Shown here piece after piece: positions 20,505-29,270 of a stretch of 29,659 nucleotides of DNA. The stretch is from an uncultured Prevotella sp. (GTDB lineage: Bacteria > Bacteroidota > Bacteroidia > Bacteroidales > Bacteroidaceae): NCBI GenBank assembly GCA_934190685.1, contig CAKPTK010000013.1, forward strand, positions 1 through 29,659, in the 5' to 3' direction. Within the stretch, counting starts at the first letter, position 1. Each line of letters opens with the position of its first letter. The translations under genes and the position numbers were made by a program. The notes beneath the pieces were generated by a model, which did no database searches, was not told where the DNA came from, and saw only the letters and a program-made list of their open reading frames with translations.

Positions 20505-22694
20505 ATGAAGAACAAGAAGTTAGCATTCGTTGCGCTTCCTCTTTTCTTCAATTTCGGTCATGCGCTTGTGTCGAGTGCCAAGGCTATCTCCTTACCTGAA
20601 GATTCGGTGAGTGGAAGTGTGGATGGCGACAGCATCAAGCGGATGATGAGAGACGGTGTGTCTCTCAACGAAGTGGTTGTAAGCGGAAGCTCCAACAAAG
20701 ATATGCAGATGAAGTCTACCCTCAACATGATGAGGGCTAACAGACAGTTTATAGAAGAAAACTTCACTGGTTCGCTCATGCAGACATTGAGCCGGTTGCC
20801 AGGTGTTCAGGCCATGAACGTAGGCTCGGGAGAGTCGAAACCCGTGATACGCGGGTTGGGGTTCAATCGCGTGTTGGTGGCAGAGAATGGCATCAAACAC
20901 GAGAGTCAGCAATGGGGAGACGACCATGGTCTTGAAGTGGATCAGTATGCCGTTGACCAGGCAGACGTATTGAAAGGCCCTGCCGCACTCTCTTATGGCT
21001 CCGACGCTATAGGAGGAGTCATCAACCTAAAGAGCAATGTAATGCCGGACCGGGCGTTTGGCGGACAGGCAAATCTGTTTGTGCGAAGCAATAATGAGTC
21101 CGTAGGCTCATCGGTGGGAATTCAGGGAAGAAATGGAAAGTTTTGGTACAAGGCCCATGCCACATGGTTGGACTATGCCGACTATCAGGTGCCTGTTGAC
21201 AGTATTGAGTACTATTCTTATTGGATACAGCTCAAGGACCGTCGCCTTCGCAACACAGCGGGCAGAGAGATGGACGGAAATGTTATGCTCGGCTATGCCG
21301 GCAACAGATGGAACACGTCTTTTCGACTGTCTGACGTCAACACGAAGGCTGGATTCTTCGCCAATGCCCATGGACTGGAAGTGAGACTCTCAGACATTGA
21401 CTATGACCGCTCGCGTCGTGACGTAGATTTGCCTTACCACACCGTCAACCATTTCTTGGTAGCCAACCACACAGACTGTAGTTGGGCAGACGGAATGCTG
21501 GAAGGCGACTTTGCCTATCAGAACAATCGCCAGCGTGAATTTTCCGAACCCGTATCACATGGGTATATGCCGATACCATCGGGCACGTTGGAAAGATGTT
21601 TCACCAAGCAGACATTCTCTGCCAGCGTGAAGGCCATGCAGCAAGTTGGTAACCACCAGTTGCAGGCGGGGGGCAGCATCGAGTACCAGCACAACAGACG
21701 AGGCGGTTGGGGATTCATCCTTCCAGACTTCGAACAGTTAGCTTTTGGTGCGTTTGTCACTGACAAATGGAACTTTTCCGATAAGTTCAACTTGACGGCA
21801 GGCGTGAGGTTCGACCACGGCAAGGTCCGCATCCACAGTTATCACGATTGGTACAAGACACCTGTAGGCAACGATTCTGTCTACGTGGAACGTTCAGCCA
21901 ACCTCGGGCGCAGTTTCAACAGTCTGACTTGGTCGGTGGGCTTGAATCGGATGTTGGGCGACTGGGTGCTCAAACTCAATGTGGGCAAGAGCTTCCGTAT
22001 GCCTATAGCCAAGGAGTTGGGAATGGACGGCGTGAACTACAACATATTCCGCTATGAGAAGGGAAACGCTGACCTGAAGCCGGAAGAAAGTTATCAGCTG
22101 GATGCAGGCATCGTGTTTGAACATGGCGCCTGGTCGGTGCAGTTCACCCCTTATGTCAACTACTTTCCCAACTACATCTATCTCAATCCTACACCCCAAT
22201 ACAAGGAGGGCCTGCAACTCTACTATTACACGCAGGCCAAGGTGATGAGATGGGGCTTCGAGGCAAATGTGGCGTGGCAGCCACTGTCGTGCTTGCGTCT
22301 GGAAGCATCGGGCGAATATCTCTATGCCCGGCAGTTGAGTGGCGAGAAGAGGGGCTACACCCTGCCGTTTTCCACCCCATGGTCATGCCGTGCCGCCCTC
22401 CGCTATCTCTTGCCCGCCAAGGAGTCAGCCCGTGCAGGCTATGCAGCACTGGAGTGGCAAGTGGTGGGCACACAGAGCCGAATTGTTCCGCCGGAGGAGA
22501 AAACACCGGGTCACCAGCTTCTGAACTTGAGTTTAGGCAAGGGGTTCGTGGTGGAAAACTGCCGGCTGGAGCTGACGCTCCGTGGCGAGAACTTGTTGGG
22601 CAAACGTTATTACGACCACACCAGTTATTACAGACTGATAGGCGTGCCGGAGCCGGGAAGGAACTTCTCGGCCATGGTGGCCTGGAGGTTTTAG
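20505..22694 (+). CDS. TonB-dependent outer-membrane receptor, probable metal or metal-complex uptake
   Basis: The 729-residue protein has a signal peptide (about 1-27), a plug domain (about 50-165) and a barrel ending in FSAMVAWRF. The plug reads LSRLPGVQAMNVGSGESKPVIRGLGFNRVLV, then HESQQWGDDHGLEVDQYAVDQADVLKGP (both split for length: about 94-124 and 131-158). The phrase QWGDDHGLEVD with ADVLKGPAALSYGSDAIGG is typical of receptors of the HmuR/ZnuD-like group. The gene follows the His/Cys-rich membrane protein by 88 bases and is followed 34 bases later by a DUF4625 lipoprotein, so they probably form one unit. Zinc is a reasonable guess from the neighbours' ligands, but heme or a metallophore is possible. 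No SusD partner is present. Confidence 0.85.
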   Translation: MKNKKLAFVALPLFFNFGHALVSSAKAISLPEDSVSGSVDGDSIKRMMRDGVSLNEVVVSGSSNKDMQMKSTLNMMRANRQFIEENFTGSLMQTLSRLPGVQAMNVGSGESKPVIRGLGFNRVLVAENGIKHESQQWGDDHGLEVDQYAVDQADVLKGPAALSYGSDAIGGVINLKSNVMPDRAFGGQANLFVRSNNESVGSSVGIQGRNGKFWYKAHATWLDYADYQVPVDSIEYYSYWIQLKDRRLRNTAGREMDGNVMLGYAGNRWNTSFRLSDVNTKAGFFANAHGLEVRLSDIDYDRSRRDVDLPYHTVNHFLVANHTDCSWADGMLEGDFAYQNNRQREFSEPVSHGYMPIPSGTLERCFTKQTFSASVKAMQQVGNHQLQAGGSIEYQHNRRGGWGFILPDFEQLAFGAFVTDKWNFSDKFNLTAGVRFDHGKVRIHSYHDWYKTPVGNDSVYVERSANLGRSFNSLTWSVGLNRMLGDWVLKLNVGKSFRMPIAKELGMDGVNYNIFRYEKGNADLKPEESYQLDAGIVFEHGAWSVQFTPYVNYFPNYIYLNPTPQYKEGLQLYYYTQAKVMRWGFEANVAWQPLSCLRLEASGEYLYARQLSGEKRGYTLPFSTPWSCRAALRYLLPAKESARAGYAALEWQVVGTQSRIVPPEEKTPGHQLLNLSLGKGFVVENCRLELTLRGENLLGKRYYDHTSYYRLIGVPEPGRNFSAMVAWRF

Positions 22695-22728
22695 TTTTAT
22701 TCAAACTTTTATTAAAAACAAAACAACA

Positions 22729-23493
22729 ATGAAAAAGATTATATTCCTGGCAGCTACCATGCTGCTGTGTGTGTTCACTTTAGTATTCACCTCTTGCGAC
22801 AGCGACGATGACCAGCAGACATTGCCCAAGCCTGTCGCCGCACTTGCCGAGGTGGGCGAGGAGAACTGCAAGGAGGCTGTGGCTGGCAAGGATCTCCACC
22901 TGGAGGGCGACTTGGAGGCTCAGGGACTCATCGCCCGCATCGATGTGTCGATAGCCAGTGCCGACGGCAAGACCACGGTGCTTCAGACCGCTTTCACGGA
23001 AGGCAAGTATATCGGCGTGAGAAACACCACCTTCCATGAGCATCTCGACATTCCTGCCGCCACCGTTGCTGGCGAATACAAACTGACATTCACGGTAACC
23101 GACAAACTGGGACAGAGCACTACCTTCACGTCCGACCTGAAGATTACTTCACCTGTTGATGGCGCACCATCCGTCACGTTCAAGGAAGTGGGCGAGGACA
23201 ACAGCAAGAAGGCAGTTGTGGGCCAGAAGATGCATCTGGAAGCGCAAGTGGAAGCCCCTCACAAGATAGCCAAGATAGAGGTGGAGTTCCACAACACGGC
23301 TGCCAAGTATGAGAAAGTCTACACTTATTCTGACGAGAAATACCTCGGACAGACCTCCGTGCTCTATCATGAACATCCGGAGATTCCTGCCGATGCTCCG
23401 GAAGGGGAATACCACATCCATTTCACGGTGACCGATGCCAACGGCAACTCGACTACCGAAGAGGCCGAGGGCATACAGATAACAAAGGAATAG
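22729..23493 (+). CDS. Surface lipoprotein with two DUF4625-type domains
   Basis: This 254-residue lipoprotein has its lipid cysteine at 23 (FTSC) followed by DSDDD, a surface-export signal. It consists of two similar domains, about 38-140 and 147-252. EVGEENCKEAV and EVGEDNSKKAV align, as do TTFHEHLDIPA (101-111) and VLYHEHPEIPA (211-221), and GEYKLTFTVTD with GEYHIHFTVTD. The HEH triplet is kept in both domains, and more histidines occur in the second. This is the DUF4625 pattern, with an immunoglobulin-like fold. Keeping HEH in both copies suggests metal binding at the surface, feeding the TonB receptor encoded 34 bases upstream. That role is inferred. Confidence 0.82.
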   Translation: MKKIIFLAATMLLCVFTLVFTSCDSDDDQQTLPKPVAALAEVGEENCKEAVAGKDLHLEGDLEAQGLIARIDVSIASADGKTTVLQTAFTEGKYIGVRNTTFHEHLDIPAATVAGEYKLTFTVTDKLGQSTTFTSDLKITSPVDGAPSVTFKEVGEDNSKKAVVGQKMHLEAQVEAPHKIAKIEVEFHNTAAKYEKVYTYSDEKYLGQTSVLYHEHPEIPADAPEGEYHIHFTVTDANGNSTTEEAEGIQITKE

Positions 23494-23507
23494 AAATCTT
23501 TCAGATG

Positions 23508-23551
23508 AGAGAATCTTGGCTTGGCATACGGTATGACGAGCCAAGTTCTCT
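23508..23551 (+). terminator. Hairpin between the two DUF4625 genes
   Basis: AGAGAA, a bulge, CTTGGCT pairs with AGCCAAG, TTCTCT, with an inner CATA/TATG pair. It lies 15 bases after the double-domain gene. No long T-run follows, so it may be a partial terminator or a 3' stabilising hairpin that lowers expression of the next gene. Confidence 0.45.
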
Positions 23552-23613
23552 TCCTGTTCATTCTGATTATTATCGCAAAAGAGTAATATGGTTTATAATG
23601 ACAAAGACGCAAA

Positions 23614-24123
23614 ATGATGAAAAAGAGTATACTTTATATATGTAATGTATGGTTTGTCTTAGCAGTGCTTGTCGTGTCGCTGTGTTTGGCATCCTGTTCA
23701 GACAATGATGATGACACCCAGGCAGCAAACGATCAGGAAAAGCCGAAAATTGAAGATGGAACGGTGCCGAACCCCATAGACTGCCAGCAGTACAAACGTG
23801 GGGAAACCATACCTTTCCGCTATACATTCACCGACAATGTGGAACTCGGCAACTTCAACATCGAGATACACAACAATTTCGACCATCACACCCATTCCAC
23901 CTCGGCTGGCGACTGTCCGCTCGATGACAAGAAGTCGCCCGTCAGTCCTTGGGTATACAATCAGGATCAATCCATTCCGGCAGGCCTGAAGAGCTATGAA
24001 GCTAAGGTGGACATACCCATTCCGCAGGACATAGACCCTGGCGACTATCATTTTATGATACGGCTCACCGACAAGGCGGGATGGCAAGAGCTCAAGGCGG
24101 TAAGCATCAAGATAAAGGAATAG
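23614..24123 (+). CDS. DUF4625-like surface lipoprotein, single domain
   Basis: The 169-residue protein has a hydrophobic signal with lipobox LASC (lipid cysteine 28) followed by SDNDDD, again a surface-export signal. The start could be either of two adjacent ATGs (23614 or 23617). The single domain (about 45-168) ends KVDIPIPQDIDPGDYHFMIRLTDKAGW, matching the DUF4625 end. Instead of HEH it carries FDHHTHSTSAGDC (89-101), a dense His/Cys cluster that could hold a metal. It lies 120 bases after the double-domain gene, past a hairpin, and is the last gene before a strong terminator. It probably serves the same uptake system. Confidence 0.78.
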   Translation: MMKKSILYICNVWFVLAVLVVSLCLASCSDNDDDTQAANDQEKPKIEDGTVPNPIDCQQYKRGETIPFRYTFTDNVELGNFNIEIHNNFDHHTHSTSAGDCPLDDKKSPVSPWVYNQDQSIPAGLKSYEAKVDIPIPQDIDPGDYHFMIRLTDKAGWQELKAVSIKIKE

Positions 24124-24192
24124 GAATCTGCCAACCTTATAGATTTAAACTTTTGAATAGATTACAGAATTTGCCCTGTTGAGCATATTATT

Positions 24193-24231
24193 AAAAAGCA
24201 GGCACGGAGTGTTCCTCCGTGTCTGCTTTTT
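24193..24231. terminator. Strong bidirectional intrinsic terminator
   Basis: A 17-base arm (24193-24209) beginning AAAAAGCAGG pairs with 24215-24231 ending CTGCTTTTT, with only one G-T pair and a TGTTC loop. T-runs end the stem on both strands. It separates the convergent DUF4625 locus and mfd. Confidence 0.95.
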
Positions 24232-24258
24232 GAATGTTTGTTCGGCATGCATACCGTT

Positions 24259-27200
24259 TTATTCTTTTGTCTTTTCTATATCCTTGAGCACTACCACAGC
24301 TTGTTCCACGCTTTTCACAGGTTTCACCATTAGCACGGGTTTGCCGCCCACAGGCTTGAGTAGGCATTCGCGCGGATGTTGTGTGGCGTAGTTGATGATG
24401 TGGTCGAAGGCACGACTCTTGTAGTAGGCACTTTGCTGGTTGGTCACCAGGTGCATCTGCATCCTGCCTTGCTTGAGTTGCAGTTTTTCGCAACCGAGAC
24501 GCTTGCCGAGTTTGCGGAGCAATACCACACGCAGCAGTTCTTCGCCCTGTCGTGGCACCGGTCCAAAGCGGTCCACCAACCGTTGGCGGTAGGCTTCGAG
24601 AGATGTCTCGTCCTCGATGCTGTCCAATTCGCGGTAGAGCAGCATGCGCTCGCTGCTGCCCGGCACGTAGTTGTCGGGGAAATACATCTCCAGGTCGCTC
24701 TCCAAGGCGCAGTCTTCCACAAATTCGTCACCGGAGATGTCTTGTCCCTCTGCCATCTGCGAGGCATAGAGGTCGGCAAACTCGTCGTTTTTCAGTTCGG
24801 TGACCGCCTGGTTGAGAATCTTCTGGTAGGTCTCGTAGCCCAAGTCCTCCATGAATCCGCTCTGTTCGGCACCGAGCAGGTTGCCCGCGCCACGGATGTC
24901 GAGATCTTGCATGGCAAGGTTGAAGCCGCTGCCCAGTTCCGAGAAGTTCTCCAGTGCCTCCAAGCGACGGCGTGCCTCAGGGGTGAGCACCGACTTGGGC
25001 GGCGCCAGCAGATAGCAGAACGCCTTGCGGTTGCTGCGTCCCACACGGCCGCGCATCTGGTGCAGGTCGCTCAGTCCGAAGCGGTGGGCGTCGTTGATGA
25101 TGATGGTGTTGGCGTTGGAGATATCGATGCCGTTTTCGACGATGGTGGTCGAAAGCAACACGTCGTAGTCGTAGTTCATGAAGCCCATCAGGATTTTCTC
25201 CAGTTCCTCGGGTGGCATCTGACCATGGCCGATTGCCACGCGTGCGTCGGGCACATACTTGTGGATGAGGTCGGCGAGCGCCTGTAGGTTGTTGATGCGG
25301 TCGTTGACAAAATAGACCTGTCCGTTGCGGCTCATCTCGAAGTTGATGGCATCGGCGATGACCTCGCTGCTGAACGTCTGGAGCACTGTCTGAATGGGGT
25401 AGCGGTTTGGTGGCGGTGTGCGGATGATGCTCATGTCGCGGGCACCCATGAGTGAGAACTGCAGGGTGCGCGGAATGGGGGTGGCGGACATGGTGAGCGT
25501 GTCGATGTTGGTCTTCAGCTTGCGCAGCTTCTCCTTGGTTGACACGCCGAACTTCTGCTCCTCGTCGATGATGAGCAGTCCGAGGTCGTGCCATTCCACA
25601 GTTTTGCCGAGCAACTTGTGGGTGCCGATGAGAATGTCTATCTTGCCCGCCTTGAGGTCTGCCAACACCTCACGCGTTTGTTTGGCGGTGCGGGCACGCG
25701 AGAGATAGTCCACACGCACAGGGAAATTCTGCAGCCGTTTGCGGAAAGTCTGGTAGTGCTGGTAGGCGAGCACGGTGGTGGGCACGAGCACTGCTGCCTG
25801 CTTGCTGTCGCAGGCAGCCTTGAAGGCAGAGCGTATCGCCACCTCTGTCTTGCCGAAGCCCACATCGCCGCATACCAGGCGGTCCATAGGCTTCGCCTGT
25901 TCCATGTCGGCCTTCACGTCTTGGGTCGCCTTCATCTGGTCGGGTGTGTCCTCATAGAGGAAGCTTGCCTCCAGCTCGTGTTGCATGAACGAGTCGTGGC
26001 TGAAGGCAAATCCCTTCTCGTGGCGGCGCTTGGCATAGAGCTTGATGAGGTCGCGCGCGATGTCCTTGATTTTCTTCTTCGTGCGCTCCTTCAGCCGTTC
26101 CCACGCCCCTGTGCCGAGGGTGCTCAGCCGGGGAGTGTCGCCAGCGCCGTTGTTGCGGTATTTGGATATCTTGTAGAGCGAGTGGATAGACACGTCTACA
26201 ATGTCGTTGTTCTGGTAGATGATGCGGATCATCTCTTGATAGGAGTCGCCTGTGGGCACACGCACCAAACCGCCGAACTTGCCGATGCCGAAGTCCACGT
26301 GTACGAGATAGTCGCCTGGGTCAAGTTCTTGCAGCTCCTTCATCGAGAGCGCCATCTTGCCGGCGCGCGCACCGTCGGAGCGGAGACTGTACTTGTGGAA
26401 GCGGTCGAAAATCTGGTGGTCGGTGAAGAAACACACCCGAAGTTCGTTGTCGGCAAATCCTTCATGGAGCGTCTTGTCGACAGGGATGAACTCGATGGGT
26501 TGTCGTTTCTGCTGCTCCGCCAGTTCGGTGAAAATGTCCTTGAGCCGCAGATTCTGCTTTTCGCTGTCGGCGAAAATGTAGAGTTTGTAGCCCATGAGAA
26601 GATAGTCTTCGAGCGATTTCTCCAGCAATTCGAAGTTCTTGTGGAACAGTGGCTGTGGTGAAATGTTGAAGCGGATGGTGGCGTTCGGCGTGCCAGTCGG
26701 GGCGTGGCCGAACTCCAGGCGGCGGAATTCCGCCATGCCCTCCATCAGGGTCGAGGCACTGACAAGTTGGCTCTCGCGCTGCATCTCCCGCATGATTTCC
26801 TGCTGTTCCATCTCTGTGGCGCCCTCCAACCGTTCGGTCAGTGCCTGGGACGAGAATCCGTCTTGGTAGATGCGGTCCACGGCATCGTGGATGTAGGTGA
26901 AATCCTTGACCACGAAGATGGCATCGTCGGGTAGAAAGCGGGTGAAAGGCATCTTCTCTTCCGCCATCTTGGCGAGTTCCGGCACAATCTCCACCTCTTC
27001 GCGCTTGTCCTTCGAGAGTTGGGTCTGCACCTCGAAGGTGCGGATGGTGTCGATCTCGTCGCCGAAGAAGTCGAGGCGGAACGGAAACTCGGAACTGTAG
27101 GAATAGACGTCGATGATGCTGCCACGCACGGCAAACTGCCCCGGCTCATACACATAGTCGGTCTCTTGGAATCCCAGTTCGCGCAGCTTTTTCTCCAAGT

Positions 27201-27669
27201 CTACGATGTCGATCGTCTGCCCCGCCTTGAGCGCGATGGTGCGTTCGTCGAGCCGGGTCTTCGACACCACCAGTTCACTCAGCGCCTCGGGACAGGTCAC
27301 CACATAGAGATAGCCTCCGGCATGCTGGGCGATCTTGCTCAGCACCTCGGTGCGCAATATCTCGTTGGCGGCGTCGCGTTGTCCGTATTTCACGGCACGG
27401 CGATAGGACGAGGGATAGAAAAAAACTTGGTTGGTGCCCAGTGTCTGGGTGAGGTCGTGGTAGAAATAGCCGGCTTCATCGGCATCCTGCAAAACAAAGA
27501 CCAGCGTCCGGCAGACTTGCGGGGCGATGGCGGAGAAAAGAACAGGGGCGGATGAAGCCAACAAGCCCTGAAGGAAGACCGTCTGTGCGGTGTCATCCTT
27601 CAGGACTTTCGTAAGTGCGCCCACCTGTGGCAGGTGGGCGTATAGGGTAGTGGTGTCTTGTATTCTCAT
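24259..27669 (-). CDS. mfd: Transcription-repair coupling factor Mfd
   Basis: This 1136-residue ATPase frees RNA polymerase stalled at DNA damage and recruits UvrA. An N-terminal UvrB-like region comes first. The RNA-polymerase-binding CarD-like domain is at about 446-510 (LDPGDYLVHVDFGIGKFGG). The SF2 helicase core has Walker A GDVGFGKTE (about 600-608) and the DEEQ box (IIDEEQKFG, about 700). TMSATPIPRTLQFSLMGARD and the later STTIVENGIDI and DLHQMRGRVGRS motifs (split for length) are also in the core. A TRCF C-terminal domain closes it. Length is normal. Its start overlaps the stop of the upstream mannosyltransferase as ATGA, so the two are translationally coupled and share the promoter at 28431-28461. 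Confidence 0.98.
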   Translation of the reverse strand: MRIQDTTTLYAHLPQVGALTKVLKDDTAQTVFLQGLLASSAPVLFSAIAPQVCRTLVFVLQDADEAGYFYHDLTQTLGTNQVFFYPSSYRRAVKYGQRDAANEILRTEVLSKIAQHAGGYLYVVTCPEALSELVVSKTRLDERTIALKAGQTIDIVDLEKKLRELGFQETDYVYEPGQFAVRGSIIDVYSYSSEFPFRLDFFGDEIDTIRTFEVQTQLSKDKREEVEIVPELAKMAEEKMPFTRFLPDDAIFVVKDFTYIHDAVDRIYQDGFSSQALTERLEGATEMEQQEIMREMQRESQLVSASTLMEGMAEFRRLEFGHAPTGTPNATIRFNISPQPLFHKNFELLEKSLEDYLLMGYKLYIFADSEKQNLRLKDIFTELAEQQKRQPIEFIPVDKTLHEGFADNELRVCFFTDHQIFDRFHKYSLRSDGARAGKMALSMKELQELDPGDYLVHVDFGIGKFGGLVRVPTGDSYQEMIRIIYQNNDIVDVSIHSLYKISKYRNNGAGDTPRLSTLGTGAWERLKERTKKKIKDIARDLIKLYAKRRHEKGFAFSHDSFMQHELEASFLYEDTPDQMKATQDVKADMEQAKPMDRLVCGDVGFGKTEVAIRSAFKAACDSKQAAVLVPTTVLAYQHYQTFRKRLQNFPVRVDYLSRARTAKQTREVLADLKAGKIDILIGTHKLLGKTVEWHDLGLLIIDEEQKFGVSTKEKLRKLKTNIDTLTMSATPIPRTLQFSLMGARDMSIIRTPPPNRYPIQTVLQTFSSEVIADAINFEMSRNGQVYFVNDRINNLQALADLIHKYVPDARVAIGHGQMPPEELEKILMGFMNYDYDVLLSTTIVENGIDISNANTIIINDAHRFGLSDLHQMRGRVGRSNRKAFCYLLAPPKSVLTPEARRRLEALENFSELGSGFNLAMQDLDIRGAGNLLGAEQSGFMEDLGYETYQKILNQAVTELKNDEFADLYASQMAEGQDISGDEFVEDCALESDLEMYFPDNYVPGSSERMLLYRELDSIEDETSLEAYRQRLVDRFGPVPRQGEELLRVVLLRKLGKRLGCEKLQLKQGRMQMHLVTNQQSAYYKSRAFDHIINYATQHPRECLLKPVGGKPVLMVKPVKSVEQAVVVLKDIEKTKE

Positions 27670-28406
27670 TTCTTCTTGGGGTACTTCTTAAACCATCCGT
27701 CCCACCGGAGCCGCATCACACCGAAGAAAGCTTCACCGAAAATGCCGCCACTCATCTTGCTGGTGCCTTCGCGGCGGTTGACGAAGATGACGGGCACCTC
27801 CTTGATTTTGAAACCAATCTTGTAGGCGGTGAACTTCATCTCTATCTGGAAGGCATAGCCCTTGAAACGGATGTCGTCGAGCGGGATGGTCTCGAGCACC
27901 TGCCGCTTGTAGCACACAAAGCCGGCGGTGGTGTCGTGCACATCGAAACCTGTCACCATGCGCACATACTGCGAGGCGAAATAGCTCATCAGCACGCGGC
28001 CGATGGGCCAATTGACCACGTTGACCCCCGTCACATAGCGTGAGCCGATGGCCAGGTCTGCACCCTCGTCGTGGCAGGCAGCGTAGAGGCGCGGCAGGTC
28101 GTTGGGGTCGTGGCTGAAGTCGGCGTCCATCTCGAAGATGTAGTCGTAACCCTTCTCGAGTGCCCATTTGAAACCACGGATGTAGGCTGTGCCCAGTCCG
28201 AGCTTGCCCTTGCGCTCGATGATATGCAGGCGGTCGGCAAACTCTGTGTCTATCAGTCGTTTCACGATGTCGGCGGTTCCGTCGGGACTGCCGTCATCGA
28301 TAATCAGTATGTCAAACTTCTTTTCAAGTCCGAACACGGCACGTATGATTTTCTCCGCGTTCTCTTTCTCATTGTATGTCGGAATGATAACAATGCTGTC
28401 ACTCAT
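27666..28406 (-). CDS. Polyprenol-phosphate mannosyltransferase-like GT2 enzyme
   Basis: The 246-residue protein is a family 2 glycosyltransferase of the Dol-P-Man synthase group. It likely makes polyprenyl-phosphate-mannose (or another hexose) from the nucleotide sugar at the inner membrane's cytoplasmic face. Visible motifs are VIIPTYNEKENAE at the start, IDDGSPDGTAD (36-46), EMDADFSHDPND with the metal-binding DAD (about 92-103), and IGSRYVTGVNVVNWPIGR. FVNRREGTSKMSGG near the end is also typical. It lacks the C-terminal membrane domain of some homologues. The product could feed protein O-glycosylation or envelope glycans. It is the first gene of the operon with mfd. Confidence 0.88.
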   Translation of the reverse strand: MSDSIVIIPTYNEKENAEKIIRAVFGLEKKFDILIIDDGSPDGTADIVKRLIDTEFADRLHIIERKGKLGLGTAYIRGFKWALEKGYDYIFEMDADFSHDPNDLPRLYAACHDEGADLAIGSRYVTGVNVVNWPIGRVLMSYFASQYVRMVTGFDVHDTTAGFVCYKRQVLETIPLDDIRFKGYAFQIEMKFTAYKIGFKIKEVPVIFVNRREGTSKMSGGIFGEAFFGVMRLRWDGWFKKYPKKK

Positions 28407-28430
28407 GATCTTTTCTTTTTAAATCAACTG

Positions 28431-28461
28431 CAAAGTTAATGCAAAAGGAAGACAAAACAAA
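28431..28461 (-). promoter_or_regulatory. Promoter of the mannosyltransferase-mfd operon
   Basis: Minus-strand TTTG (28461-28458), 19 bases, then TAACTTTG (28438-28431) is an exact Bacteroidota promoter, 24 bases before the start at 28406. Confidence 0.8.
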
Positions 28462-28511
28462 AAATATTCTGTCCTTTTGCCGTCACATTAACACTCTGTA
28501 ATGTTCGAGGC

Positions 28512-29270
28512 TTACTGGTCGGGATTTTCCACATAGCCCTGGTATTCGGCGTCAAGGCCTGACATCACGGCATCGTAGGCCTTTTTCATTGTCGCCTTTT
28601 CCGCCTCCAGACCCTTGCCCTTGGGCGGAATGGGGTGGTGGATGGTCAGTTTGAGCGGATGCCACAACACCCATTTCATGTCGCGCATGCGGGGCATCAC
28701 GTTGAAGGAGCCATTGATGGTGAGCGGCACCACGGGCAACTGTATCTCATCGGCGAGCATGAAGGCGCCGCGGCGGAACACACCCATGTGGCCAGTGAAG
28801 GTGCGGGCGCCCTCGGGGAACACCATCACCGACATGCCGTCACGCAGGGTGGTGCGGGCTTTGTCGTAGGTCTCCTTGATTTTGCTCGGGCCACGCTTGT
28901 CGACAAATATCTGGTGGGATGCCTCGCACGCCTTGCCCACGAGTGGAATGTTGCGCAATTGGCGCTTCATCATCCACTTGAAGTTACGGCTCAGATAGCC
29001 GTAGATGAGGAAGATGTCGAAGGCTCCTTGATGGTTGCTCACGAAGACATAGCTCTGCTTGGGGTCGAGATGCTCACGGCCCTCAACCTTGACGGGCAGC
29101 AACAGGACGCGGATAATGACACGCGACCACCACTTGCCGGGATAGTAGCCCCAGAAGTGGCCGTTGCCGATGGTGCAGCCGATGATGACGGAGATGGCTG
29201 TCACGATGGTGGCGACGAGGATGACGGGGAGGGCGATGAACAGTTGGTAAATGCGATAGAGATATTTCAT
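28512..29270 (-). CDS. plsC: 1-acyl-glycerol-3-phosphate acyltransferase (PlsC-like)
   Basis: From the ATG at 29270 the protein has 252 residues; the longer frame upstream is arginine-rich shadow sequence inside the preceding gene. An N-terminal membrane segment (about 5-33) is followed by the acyltransferase motifs NHQGAFD (HxxxxD) and FPEGART. PLVGKACEASHQIFVDKRG and VVPLTINGSF are further conserved blocks. The enzyme adds an acyl chain to lysophosphatidate, making phosphatidate for phospholipid synthesis. It overlaps the upstream metallophosphoesterase by ATGA, so the two are co-transcribed. The exact acyl acceptor is assumed; ornithine-lipid or lysophospholipid acyltransferases look similar. 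Confidence 0.9.
   Translation of the reverse strand: MKYLYRIYQLFIALPVILVATIVTAISVIIGCTIGNGHFWGYYPGKWWSRVIIRVLLLPVKVEGREHLDPKQSYVFVSNHQGAFDIFLIYGYLSRNFKWMMKRQLRNIPLVGKACEASHQIFVDKRGPSKIKETYDKARTTLRDGMSVMVFPEGARTFTGHMGVFRRGAFMLADEIQLPVVPLTINGSFNVMPRMRDMKWVLWHPLKLTIHHPIPPKGKGLEAEKATMKKAYDAVMSGLDAEYQGYVENPDQ

Noticed and set aside
6219..22694. SusC/SusD-type polysaccharide utilisation locus around the receptors
   Set aside because: None of the three TonB receptors has a SusD partner or the SusC N-terminal domain; the pectate lyase stands with only a small secreted protein.
24376..26661. Long frames (303 and 357 codons) opposite mfd
   Set aside because: They are shadows of the well-conserved helicase sequence in a GC-rich gene.
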